Shown one piece after another: positions 32,615-44,374 of a DNA stretch of 64,000 bases. Both the position numbers and the translations under genes were made by a program. Positions within the stretch are counted from its first letter, which is position 1. Each line of letters begins with the position of its first letter. Origin of the DNA: Micropterus salmoides (lineage: Eukaryota > Chordata > Actinopteri > Centrarchiformes > Centrarchidae); the NCBI RefSeq assembly GCF_014851395.1, contig NW_024040040.1, positions 17,321,000 to 17,384,999 of the forward strand. Direction: 5' to 3'. The notes under the pieces are model-generated. The model saw only the letters and a list, made by a program, of their open reading frames with translations. It did no database searches and was not told where the DNA came from.

Positions 32615-32695
32615 CTACCCCAGTTGATGTTATCAGAAAGCACAACTACAATTTAAACAGCTATGCCGATGACACAATTATGTTTATTCACTAAC
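32615..32695 (+). mobile_element. LINE reverse-transcriptase fragment (YADD)
   Basis: The plus strand encodes VIRKHNYNLNS then YADDTIMFI before a stop. YADD is the catalytic motif of non-LTR reverse transcriptase, and the flanking residues fit fish LINEs. It is only about 25 codons long, so it is a dead fragment. Confidence 0.6.
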
Positions 32696-33269
32696 AAAGA
32701 CCACGCCCACGAACATAGAAGATTTAAAATGGTTTATTGCTTGTAATGGAGCCGAGGTAGATTGTACGAAAAGAACGGATCGAGTGCCCAGAGGGTGGGT
32801 TGAGGGATGGGGGAGACGGTCGTGGGAAGAGGGGTAGGGGTCGAGGCGTGATGAATGAAGGGTTGGGGGGAAGACATGTGAGGGATGAAGGGAAGGAGTC
32901 AGATCCGTGCCGATGGATGCGTGAGTGAAGAGCAGACCAGTTTCTGCTGGCAAGAAGGTGTGCGGGAACCGGTGGAGTCGAGAATCTAGTTTATGAAACT
33001 TTATTTAGTAGAGCAAAATGACACAAATGCCTTAAAGTCAGTGAAGGAGCAAACCTCAACAAAGGCAAGCCAACATTATTTTTGGCTCACTCTATGAGCA
33101 AAAGACTATCCATGAATATTGAGCCTAACAGATTAACAAAAACAATATTCTTTCATCTCAGAAAATATGCAAGCATTCAGCCAATATTAAGCAAGTGAGA
33201 TGCTGAAAAGCTTCTTCTTGTCGGAAAAAGAGTCTGGACTGTTAAGTAAATGCACTCACATTTCTTCTA

Positions 33270-33430
33270 TTTGAAAGCAGACAGTGGAGAGATTGCAGGA
33301 ATTGAGAAAGAGATAGGGAATGACATGCAACAAAGGTCCCCGACCAGAACCAAGCCAGGGGGACATTTTGATCATAGCATATAGTACGCATCTCAACCAC
33401 TGGCCACCAAATGTCCTGCCCCTTTAAACT
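33270..33430 (-). mobile_element. SINE-like remnant
   Basis: Contains GGGAATGACATGCAACAAAG, GTCCCCGACCAGAACCAAGC and TCTCAACCACTGGCCACC. These match a common fish repeat whose head is tRNA-like on the minus strand. Degenerate. The flanks 33440-35560 show no gene. Confidence 0.45.
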
Positions 33431-35569
33431 CTTAAGGCATCATTTTGGCAGTATCTCCTATATCTCTGTGTAGCAATGAAAATTCATTCCACAATGAGCT
33501 AAAATACTCCTCTGCAAAAATTCACACACAGCTCAGGGAAATTATAGCTTCAATCATTAAAGTGCAACTGTTACAGAGTGAGGATGCTTCTCTATTTGGC
33601 TGCCCAGAGATAAAAATGTATTTAGGAATTTTGGCCTTGTTTAAAAGAACTAACAAAAGACAAGGTAATAAATTACACTTAAAAGGATGGACAATAAATA
33701 CACACTAATTAAGACACAAGACAACCAGGTCAGACTATGCAGGGGAGAGGAATCTGCTGCTATTTATAGGTCCAAACATTTGCCTGAAACGCCATTCCTT
33801 CCAGGCCAACCTGTATTAAAGAGAGAGCAGGCAGGATTTATGAAATCAGGCTTTTATATCAGAGGAAAACTAGAGCAGAATTAGTGAATATATTAAGGAT
33901 ACAAATCAGCACCAATATCAGTAACAGATATGACCGCTGACAGATCAAATTGTACACTTGGCTACAACAACAAACATTACAGCATCTCGCCATGAAGGAA
34001 ATGCTTAGTATTTTGGCTTAGTGGCTTCACAAGATGCCAGATTCCATTTCCCTTAAAAGTAAACATCGGCGGAGAGTAAATTGGATTTGGATTCTTGTCA
34101 GTTTCAACCCGTGTGATGATGACAGGGATCGAGTCAGAGAGATCCTATGCTTCGTTCATTCAGACCACACGCACAGACACACACAAACAAACACACATTG
34201 AGACCCTGCACATCCCTCTAATCTGGCCATGGATTACGGCTGCAATTAGAGGAATGAGAAAGAGAGATGGATGGAGGAAGAGCAAGCAAGACAGACAGGG
34301 CGATAGATGCATTTTGATTATTGTTATTGTTAGTATTGTTGTATTCATAGTTAAAGTCACAGTGGACGCTGCAAATGCATTAACACTATTGCTATGATCT
34401 TGGATTTTTTGTGACCCATGAAGTCTGACTAATCAATACATCAAACGCAAGTAAGCACAATGTCGTTTTTTGAGGATTTATACTGAAAAAGTATTAAAAT
34501 GTCTTCAACTTGCAAATGCAAATATTAGCTGCCTTAATATACGAAATATCCTGGAAACTTACTATCTTACTATAAATTTTTCATGTGTTGCATTCATGAC
34601 ATAGGTTGCACATAAACAATAAAAATTAACCATCTCACACTGTGAGGCTCATGTCAAGAACAACCCGTGCGAACAAATGTGTTTTGCCACAGGCTTCACC
34701 AGGTTTTATTTTTCATTTTCATTTCTGTGCCCATCTTGATCTTGATATTAAAGCTCATCCTGTTGTGGAAATAACCAGGTTTGGCAGCCAGTGTTAATTA
34801 TAACACTGAAATACTTGTCTCTTAGCTAAATGACAGGTATAATATCCCCTCACAGAAAGACTGTCCTTAAATAAATACCAGAGCAGAGATAGAGAGGATG
34901 TGGAAAATCCCTGATACAACATTGTAACGTCATGTAATATATCCTACATTCACATGATCTTATCTTCTAAATATATCTAGGATACAGGTATCATTTTTAT
35001 CAAAACTGGATATGTAACTTTACAGTTTTATATACTTCATCATTATGCAGTGGAAAAGTAGAGCGATATAGAAAACTAGTGAAAGAGTGAAAGATAGGAT
35101 AAAGAAAGAATAGAGTCTCTGTAAGCACTGCCAGCCTGGCTGATCCAAAACCCTGGCAACAGCAACAAAGAGCCACTGTCTCTGCTCACTCTGTCTGTCA
35201 CACACTCATGCAAGCATATTGTAGTGTGTACACCCAACCATTGACGCAGACAAATTTGCTAACAAAAATGGCCCACAAATGTGAATATTGTGATTTAAGT
35301 GATTTCCTTCGCAGAAGTCTAATCAGATGCGGATGTCAGACTCTATGAAGATGGAGAAATCACATTGAATGGGGGATTAACATCTGAACGCAGGCCGAGC
35401 GCTAACGGTCAGTCACACCTGCAACTCCTGTTCAAACTGTGCCAACTACAGGGAAGGCAAGTAACTCTGCTGCAATTTTGACACTGGTGCCACCTGTAGG
35501 AAATGAGTCTTACAGCTGTAGTTTTTTAGGCAGGCTAGCAGTTTAGGTCTAGGGAAGGCTACGTCGATG

Positions 35570-35935
35570 TCTTTGTCAGCTCTCTTAAGTCTAGGCTGAA
35601 ATATTTTAACAACTATTGGAGGGATTGCCCTGATTTTTGGTACAGACATGCATGTCAGCCCCAGAACTTTGGTGATCACTTAGCTTTTCGTCTAGCTTCA
35701 TCATCTGGTCAAATTTTTTGATTTATTTCAAACTAAATACATGCAAAGCTAATGACATTCCCATCTGCCTCAGCTGATTAATTAGATGGTGAACCTGGTA
35801 AATATTAACTGCTTAACATTAGCATGTTGGTATTGTCATTTTGAGTATGTTAGCATGCTGACCTTAGCATTTAGCTTAGCACTGTCATGCCTAAGCCTCA
35901 CAGAGCCGCTAATGTGTAGACTAAACTGTGGACTC
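35570..35935 (+). repeat. long fish interspersed repeat, copy 1
   Basis: Contains ACAACTATTGGAGGGATTGC, TTTGGTACAGACATGCATG, AACTTTGGTGATCACTTAGC, CTAATGACATTCCCATCTGC and TTAGCATGCTGACCTTAGC, then CTCACAGAGCCGCTAATGTG. This is a very common teleost repeat. A second copy lies at 47195-47740 in the opposite orientation. Confidence 0.65.
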
Positions 35936-35939
35936 TATT

Positions 35940-38110
35940 CAAAGTTGTTGTTTGTGAGTGCATATTTTTCACAATAGTGCTCTCAGGTAGGTTTTCAAAT
36001 ACATTAGCTTTTTCAGCCAGTGTTTTTGATGTATTAAATATATTTCTCTTTACTTAATGACTAATATATACGTATTTTCATTGTGCAAATGATAATTGCA
36101 ATTATTTAATACTTTATTTGCATAATACTACTAAAATGAATATATAAGAAAGGAACAACATTCAATGTTTTACTGACTATATGTGGAACTGTGTGGAAGA
36201 AAGACGCTTAATGCTTTCCATAATCAGTCGATGTTTTATGCTACCTAACAATGTTGATGAAAACCATGTAAGTATATGAACAGTATATAAAACTATATCA
36301 GCTATAATGAAGAAACTACATGATAACAATGTTGTCTGGTTTGTCCCAGTTCTCAAGATTCAGCATTCATCAATTGCGTCAGTCTGGTGTTGAGTCAGAC
36401 TGGGGTCAAAAGATCACGGGATTGGTGTGTGTGAATGTGAATGTTGAAATGACCATCAAATATTGCAAATACTCAATGGGTCACGAACTCAGTCTCCCGA
36501 TAAGACGAAGGAATTACTTAAAAAGTTTTTACTTCTGCTCTTTTTTTAAAATCAAAAAATCAACATCCACAGCTCCAGCTTTCACTGCTGAAGTAATCTA
36601 CTTTATACAGTAAGTTGTCATTATGACTTGCCATAATTGTAAAAACACGCTGCTGCTTACTCATTTTGGTTGCACCTACCAAAACAAAACGATATATAAT
36701 AGTTGCCTTAAAACCAAGATTATGTATATGCCAGTTGTGTTATGATAAAGGTTTTGCCTGAAGCCGCAAACCGGTGTATCTAAAGTTTAATACTGAGTAA
36801 ATTTGTTGTATAATAAAAGCAATTAATTACAACCTGAAATAGAGCTAAACAAAACCTGAAGTCAACACGACTTGCATGTTTCAGTAATTCAAATACGGCA
36901 AAATAAATGTGACGACTGGAAAAATAACAATTTGTGAAAAATGTGGAACCCCATTTTGAAATACAACATACAGCCAATGAGTCATTTAATCCCTGTCATC
37001 TTTCCCTCCCTAGTCAGACAGTGTTTCTGCTATTTGAACCAGAGCTGTGGTACATTGTATTTATTGAGGGAGGCTTTCAGAATAAAAGCCCTGCTGGTAA
37101 CTGCCGTACAAACAAAGTTGTTTTCACATTCCTGACAGATAGCTGCGACAGCACCTTTGCTCACTTACTTGGTCAAAGGTCATTGGGTCAGTTGCAACTT
37201 TTTAGACTAGTGGATTGATTGGGAGGTTGAGAGAAAGAGACATTAGAACAAACAGTTGATCAACATTTGTGAAGTACACTGAAGTACGCTGTATAGTTTT
37301 TTAGTAGCTTTACATTGATCACAATCAGCTTATTCCACAGAGCATCATAAACATTATAAACTTCAGGCTGACATATTTAGCATCTTTGGAAACTTTGGGA
37401 TGTTTGTGGGTTCGATAGTTGTTTGTGTTAGGCAGCAAAAACAGAGTTAAGGAAAGAAGTCCTGGCAATTATGTGTGAGAGAGAAAGCAGAGTAAATCCT
37501 TTCAGAAACACTTTTTTTGTTTTTTCCAGATTCTCTGAAAACTTTGATGCTGCATTCGACTTGTTTTTCCTCTGTAGTATCGCTATAGACAGCAGCTGTC
37601 TCCCCTTTTCATTCATCTCCACCTTCGAGGTAACAAGTTGAGAGAAACAAGTCAGACGAGGGACAAGCGGAAGCTGGAGAGGGAGGAGCTGAAAAGACAG
37701 AGAAGGAGGTGAGGAGGAGGAGGAGGAGGAGTCTCCTCACATGACAGCAGTGGCATGTCTGCTTGTCCTTGGAAAGGACACCGGCATCTCACAACAAACG
37801 ACTTCTTTGTCTTTCTATCTGTCTGCATCTCCCTCACTTTCTCTTTCTAGCTCTCTTTTCTCCTTCATGTGTCCTTATCTCTCTTGCCCTTACTTGTCTC
37901 TCGTCTTTTGCCTTTTCATTTCCATAAACTTTTTCTACTGTTGAAAGTTTCAACTTCTCTGTGTGTCAGCACAGAGATGAGTGGCTTCACTATTGCCCAA
38001 TGGCACTTTATTTCTTGACAACACATGCGCATAAAACACACCCAAAAATGACATTCACTCACATCCCCTTCGTACTGTGTTTTCAGCTTTTCGCTCTACT
38101 GCTCTCATTG
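35940..38110. other. intergenic, nothing recognised
   Basis: No exon or RNA gene seen. Notable only for a (GAG)n-like run at 37709-37730 and a pyrimidine-rich stretch at 37795-37900. Confidence 0.5.
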
Positions 38111-38113
38111 CCC

Positions 38114-38114
<1 letters not shown>

Positions 38115-38166
<52 letters not shown>
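38115..38166. repeat. (CA)n microsatellite
   Basis: About 26 CA units. Confidence 0.95.
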
Positions 38167-38168
<2 letters not shown>

Positions 38169-38217
38169 GTACCTACCCCCACATTCTCTCTTTCTTTTCA
38201 TTATCATAATCATGCTG

Positions 38218-38218
<1 letters not shown>

Positions 38219-38256
<38 letters not shown>
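38219..38256. repeat. (CA)n microsatellite
   Basis: About 19 CA units, only 50 bases from the previous tract. Confidence 0.95.
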
Positions 38257-38259
<3 letters not shown>

Positions 38260-40210
38260 TTCCTTTGCTGGCTCCTCCCCTGTGTGAAGACTTTCCCTTG
38301 GGGCCCTCACAACCTTCCCTCATGGAAAACTCCCAGTTCGCACACACAAAGACACACACAACGAGGTCCATGTTAACAGTGGTCAGCAGAATAGTGGGAA
38401 AAGAGAGAGATGTGTGAGAGAGTGGATCTTTTTTTTATGATATTAATCAAATCTGATAAAAGCTAACTTTAATCAGTCTGAGAACTCCCCAACTCTTCTG
38501 GCCACACACCAATATTTACCAGCCCTGAAAGGCTGACTGACGGTTACAGAGAGGCCCTCTCCCTCCACCATACGGGCTGCAGATAGAGAGAGAACGCCTA
38601 GCCTATCCCATCCAAAGCAACGCCACCGTCCACTGGACTAATCCGCCATTAACCTAACAATGGCTGGGAGGTGCTTTGTTATGGTAATTACCAATTACCA
38701 TTTTCCATCGGTATGATTTTTACATTTAACTGTAACACGGCTGTTCAAATGATCATGTCAAATGAAGTTTAAATTCAGTTTTTGTATTCTATGCCAAAAG
38801 CCAAAAGCCAAAAAAAAGTCAAAATATTGCCAGCATTAAATCGTATACCGGCGTTTTCCACAGATTGAAAATGTATGTTTTGGTGTCTACAATTCTGACA
38901 TTTCAGACTTGTTTAACATGAGCAACCTGATGTGTCATCAACCATGAATTATTCTGATGTGCACACCTTTTCTAAAATGGCTAATGTCATTAGCGTGCCC
39001 ACTCGGTAGCTAGTAGTTCATCATCCTCATGAGAAAAAACACTACCTTAGTATGTTTACGGTTTCCTGACAAGAAGTCTGTTATGATTGTAAGGGTAATT
39101 TCTGTCCTTTCTCATTTTTGCAGTTTAGGCACATGGTAGCAGTTTTACTGACACTTTCTTTTCTGTCCACTAGCTAAGATAAGCTTCATTGCTGCTTAGA
39201 CAAGCCACATATGTTTGCCAAAAATATGCACAAGCACTGTTCAAAGACAGCCACAAGTCATGTCCCAGCTTGCCACAGGAGGATTAATGCTAACCCCAAT
39301 GCAAATATTGAATGATAACTGGCATACAGGGAGTAAAAGAAAACAATACAGATGTTTATCATATTGAGCTTGTTTTGTTTCGAAAGTGCCATGTCTTTAT
39401 CAGATCAGATTAACCATTAGGAGCAGAAAAGACAAGCAGAGGAAGAGAAAAGAGAGGCACAAGGCTGGAGCAGGAAGGTGAGCCGTCGTTTATTTACACA
39501 CATAAATGTATGTTTAGTCACAAACACTGAGCTCCTCTCGTATGTGGGTGCATCGTAGCAGCAAACTACACATATCAACTCAACTGGACAACTTGACAGG
39601 CTCAGCTGAATTTAACGCCAGAGCCAGAAATAACCAATTTAACAAGTTATTTCATGTACTACATGTCTGAGGGAGGTGATTCCATTTAAAATATTTTGTG
39701 AATAAAGTGGCATGATTATGTTGATTTGCTTTATTCTCAACTGATTTAAAGATTAGCGCTGACTTTCAGATGTTAGTTACAGCGCTTTTAAAATTTGAAA
39801 ATGTATTAGCATGGACATTCCTTTACAGGGACAACCGAGACATAAACAGATGTCCCATTCATTAATCGTATGTTTAAAATACTATATTTAGACATAATAC
39901 CTTTAATTCTGGAGCCTTGATAGAATCTTCCTGACTATATTGTTTCATACTACAGCGTAACATCCAGATGTGTTGACATATGGCACTGTGAGCTCCACTT
40001 GAAAGCTTAACATGAGGATTAGACAGAGTGATAGTTTTCATTGTACAAAATACATACGTCACATTGGAAAAATGTCCTGTGTCCTGAAATAGTGCATATT
40101 TCCGTGAAAGAAACATTGCTATGCACTTTTACATGGAAACTGTGGTTATTATCTGGGCAATGTACCAGGAGAAACTGTACCAGCAGAATGCAGAATGTAC
40201 TGTACTTCAA
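38260..40210. other. intergenic, nothing recognised
   Basis: AT-rich DNA without a supportable gene. Confidence 0.5.
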
Positions 40211-40219
40211 GGAAACGTC

Positions 40220-41130
40220 TTGAAGATGACCGAAGATATGTTCGGTAAGCGTGATATGTAATGATGGTTGGTGGTAGATGGTAGTTGGGCAAATGTGCCA
40301 GGGTTCGTTTTTACCAAACCATACAGGTTAGAGTTAAACATAAAATAAAAACAGAATATAACAGGACAGTAAAAAAATACAGTGCAGAGTAAGATATAAA
40401 TCAAAAACTTTAATTTGATTTTAATAAAAAGGAGCTGTAAAAAGAAAAGACTCAGCCTCGATTTAAAAGAACTGAGAGTTGCAGAATATCTGCAGATTTC
40501 TACGAGTTTGTTCCAGATATATGGAGCATAAAAACTGAACACTTCTCCATGTTTAGTTTTGACTCTGGGGACAGAAAGCAGACCTGTCCCAGACAACCTG
40601 AGAGGTCTGGATGGTTCCTAATGAAGCAGAAGATCAGAAATGTATTTTGGCTCTAAACCATTCAGTGCTTTATAAACCAGCAGCAGTACTTTGAAATCAG
40701 CTCTCTGACAGAGAAGAAGCCAGTGTAAAAGCCTCAGAACTGGAGTGATATGATCCACTATATTTTTGGTCTAAGTGAGGACTCGAGCAGCAGTGTTCTG
40801 AATCAGCTGCAGCTGTCTGATGGATTTTTTAGGGACATCTGTAAAGAGACCATTACAGTAGTCGAGTTGACTGAAGATGAATGCATGGACATGTGTTTCC
40901 AGGTCCTGCAGAGACATAAGTCCTTTAATCCTTGCTATATTCTTCAGGTGATAGTAAGCTGACTTTGCAATCGTCTTAATGTGTCTGCTAAAATGCATGA
41001 CTACACCAAGATTTCTGGCTTGGTCTGTGGTCTTTAACATAACCTTTGAATCTGAGTGCTGACTTTTAACCGTTCTTTCTTGGCTCCAAAAAACAATGAC
41101 TTCAGGTTAGGTGTTAAGTCACACATGTCT
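40220..41130 (-). mobile_element. LINE ORF2 3' part, reverse transcriptase C-terminus, decayed
   Basis: The minus strand encodes TTDQARNLGVVM, SAYYHLKNIARIKGLMS, HAFIFSQLDYCNGLFTDVPK, KSIRQLQLIQNTAARVLT, then after an in-frame stop DHITPVLRLLHWLLLCQR and YKALNGLEPKYISDLLLH, a second stop, and finally SGTGLLSVPRVKTKHGE, YAPYIWNKLVE, LSSFKSRL. This is the C-terminal region of a fish non-LTR reverse transcriptase (L2-like by memory). Two in-frame stops and a probable frameshift near 41040-41060 make it non-functional. The AT-rich part below about 40430 is its 3' end. Confidence 0.85.
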
Positions 41131-41298
41131 ATACCTTTCTTCAACCAATACCAATATAAATTATGGATTTAATTAGTCCGAGTGTCATTTTCTGAATCCG
41201 ACTTTGAGTTTTTTGGTTTAGTTAGCATGAGTGGCCACAACCCCCAGAGAAACAGGGAAGTCACATTTTATGTCACTATATTAAGGAATACTTTAAGG

Positions 41299-41391
41299 CA
41301 GTGGTTCTTAACCTGGGGGTCGGGACCCCCCTGGGGAAATATTTTCAACTTCAGAAAGGGGTCGGACTGCCAGAAAGGTTAAGAACCCCTG
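41299..41391. mobile_element. 93-bp hAT-type MITE with intact 8-bp target duplication
   Basis: It begins CAGTGGTTCTTAACCTGGGG and ends AAGGTTAAGAACCCCTG, terminal inverted repeats of about 16 bases. CTTTAAGG occurs at 41291-41298 and again at 41392-41399, a perfect 8-bp target-site duplication as made by hAT transposases. It has no coding capacity. Confidence 0.92.
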
Positions 41392-41399
41392 CTTTAAGG

Positions 41400-41985
41400 A
41401 TTGTCGTTTTTATGCACACAGAAGCAGAAATGGTTAAATAATCAACTTAATTATTGGCAGATTGCTTGCTAACACTGACAACTAACCATTGTTGACAGCA
41501 GTTCTTATTTGTTCTTTAGTGTTTCTCTGCTGATTTCTGTCAGGAACTGTAGGTTGATATCTTTGTGTCTGGACAGTTTACAGATAAAGTTCTGTTAAAG
41601 TGGTATGGGATTTGTGATGTCAGTTGCTGACTATAACCCTCGTACAATAGTTTCAAACAGAGCGATGGCCCTATTTTGATAACTGTTGAATTTGTGTGTA
41701 CAAATAAATAACAGGTTATGGTAGGCTATTTTGTTGGTTAAGGGGGGTTAAATTAGAAATTAGTTTAGTAAAGATAGTTTTGAGTCATAAGAGATTTTTT
41801 TCATTCATAAGAATTTACAGTACATTTTTTTTCACAGTACATTTTTAAAACTAACTGCAATACAAAGGAGACATTTTAAAACAAAGGGACATTTTTGGTA
41901 TTTTACATTTTATGGCCAAGGAAATATGCTGGAACAGTGAGTATTCTCTATCTACTCTCTCTGCAGCTTACACAGAGATTAGTGA
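41400..41985. other. intergenic, nothing recognised
   Basis: No gene seen between the MITE and the long CA tract. Confidence 0.5.
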
Positions 41986-41986
41986 C

Positions 41987-41987
<1 letters not shown>

Positions 41988-42070
<83 letters not shown>
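41988..42070. repeat. (CA)n microsatellite, the longest in the window
   Basis: 83 bases of uninterrupted CA. Confidence 0.97.
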
Positions 42071-42073
<3 letters not shown>

Positions 42074-42150
42074 CCTCATGTCCCCTACACACAACTCATC
42101 TGATGATCAGCAATCAAACTGGACCACAGAACAGTATTATTAGGAAATGA

Positions 42151-42153
<3 letters not shown>

Positions 42154-42194
<41 letters not shown>
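42154..42194. repeat. (CA)n microsatellite
   Basis: About 20 CA units, 83 bases from the previous tract. Confidence 0.95.
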
Positions 42195-42199
<5 letters not shown>

Positions 42200-43420
42200 T
42201 TCCCAGAGTAAGTGAGCAAGTGTTGCCTGGCAACAAGGTCTCAAGCACGAACAAGTGTACAAGCGTACAAGTGTAGAGGTGTCCGCACTGGTAGCATGGT
42301 GGTGTGTGTTTGTGTGTATGCGAGATAAAGAGTAGTTATTATGACTTGATAAAGACAGCAGAAAAGATGGAGTGTTGGTGTGTGCAGCTGCATCTGGGAA
42401 CTCTAAATAACCTGCGAGTCCCAAGACAAATTTAAATTGTGTGTCTTTGTGAAAGCATGTTATCTAATTTTGAGCTGTCATTCTCTCCTGCTCTGACCTT
42501 TGCCTTCAGCTAATATCTAAATGGAACGAACATCATATGTTTCTTTTTCTTTCAATCAACTTGCAAGACAGTGAAGTGAAAGCTGTCCTGACCGACCTCA
42601 CTGTGATTTTTAGCGAGTAAGACGACAATTATCTCTGGGTCGGTTTGTCTGACGAACATTTTCCACTTACTGTCACCTTTAGATTGCAGCATAAAATGGC
42701 AACATGGTGAACAAGCAGCTGCCAGCAGATTTTATCAGCTGTAACCTTCACTCCACAAGTTGGTTAAAAACACCACCTCTGGTTGAACTTTTAAAGTTTC
42801 CAGCTGACCCGTTTTTAAATGAGAACCTTGTAAAACATTGTATCATATTAAAAGACAGACAAAAAGTAAGCACCCTCAGATGATCCATGTACACGCTATA
42901 ATGTGCAAATTAAGAAACAGCATTGTTTGTAATGCAGGGCAGAGTGTAGTCTGAGGACTAACAGATGTGTTCGCCAAATGTATCAGGTAACATTAACCTT
43001 GGTGGGAGTGCAATAAAGAGCAGTAGAGAGCTGCTAACATTAGCCTAAACTCTGATAACATCCAGGACTGGCTTCCACATAGTGGGGAAATACATCACAG
43101 TGGATGTGCAAACGTGCACAAAAAAGTATAGTATGAAACGCACACAAGGAGAAATCCAAAGCTTGACAGGCCTGTTGTGCTTATTTAGGGTTGCTAAGCT
43201 GTGATTGGACAATCACTGGTCAGCAGAGAGTATTTAGCCAGTGGTGACCTTTCTGCTTGTTAAACCCCAGGGCTCAAAATTAAACTTTTTTGCAACAGGA
43301 CCCACCATTTTTACTGTACTGTACTCCCTCCAAAAGTTATTTATCATTGTTACAACAAAAACAAAGACTTATAAGTTATGTTATACTGTTAACATGTTTA
43401 ATTGTTTCAAGCTGATGTGT
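42200..43420. other. intergenic, nothing recognised
   Basis: No gene or clear repeat seen. Confidence 0.5.
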
Positions 43421-43426
43421 GGTGAG

Positions 43427-43563
43427 CATTCTGGCGCTAAATGGCTGCCGTGCATCACCCAGTGCTACATATTGGTGGTGGTTGAGGTGAGTCCCCCCCA
43501 CTTCACTGTGAAGCACTTTGAGTATCTATGATAAAGCGCTATATAAATGTAATTCATTATTAG
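43427..43563 (+). mobile_element. LINE-type 3' tail
   Basis: Contains GGCGCTAAATGGCTGCCG, TGGTGGTGGTTGAGGTGAG, GTGAAGCACTTTGAGTATC and AAAGCGCTATATAAATGTAA. This is the recognisable 3' end of a common fish retroelement. Truncated. Confidence 0.6.
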
Positions 43564-43565
43564 TA

Positions 43566-43592
43566 CCGTGGTTCTTAACCTGGGGGTCGCGA
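43566..43592. mobile_element. hAT MITE end fragment
   Basis: GTGGTTCTTAACCTGGGGGT repeats the left terminus of the element at 41299-41391, without a recognisable right end. It lies directly after the LINE tail. Confidence 0.55.
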
Positions 43593-43599
43593 AAATGTT

Positions 43600-44319
43600 A
43601 CTATAGACAGAAAAATAGAAAAAAAAAAACTTGAAAATAACTAGACGGACTATAGTTGTGAATGGAATCACTTTTGGGTAGACACTGTCAATATTTTGTT
43701 TAATCCAAGAAGAATCAGGCCCTGATCAGAGAGAAAGCGCTTTGCAGGTTCAAAAACGCAGGCACACAGCAATGCCCTTTTTTTGGTTGAATTTGGAAAA
43801 GAGCAAAGTGCTGAGTTTCTATCATGTTGCTAGGCAACATGTAATTTTTGGTTTGCTGCTAAGTAATAACGGTCATATCAGCAGAAGCTTGATCACAATG
43901 AAACAAAAAAACAAACAAACATGACATGATCTCTCTCCTGCTGACAGCCATTTAATAAAGAGAGGCGGAGACAAGTCGCCTCTATCCTGATTGACAGGTT
44001 GCCATGGTAGCGACATGTCAATCACAAGGTAGCCCCATATGCTGCTTTATTGTCTGTTTCGTTGCCATCGGGCCACCGTTGTTGAGCCCTGAACCCACTT
44101 TCTCAATACCAATGTAACTGACCTGGATGATTTTTTTTTTTTTTAATGGGAAAGGAGTTGTTTAATCAAATTCAAGGGTGTAAAAGATGGGGCAGAATCA
44201 CATACTGAGGCTGACGTTTCTTCTTTTCCTGAAATCTGGTAAAAGAGTGCAAAAAGAGGATTTGTGCTGAAGGGGCCCTCAGGGGCTGATCTTAACAAGG
44301 AAAGTGCAGATGGATTCCT

Positions 44320-44374
<55 letters not shown>

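Noticed and set aside
41895..42143. Open frames encoding long Thr-His or Cys-Val repeats
   Set aside because: They are translations of (CA)n microsatellites; the same pattern appears at 5897, 28963, 37961-38376, 44143-44907. No coding evidence.
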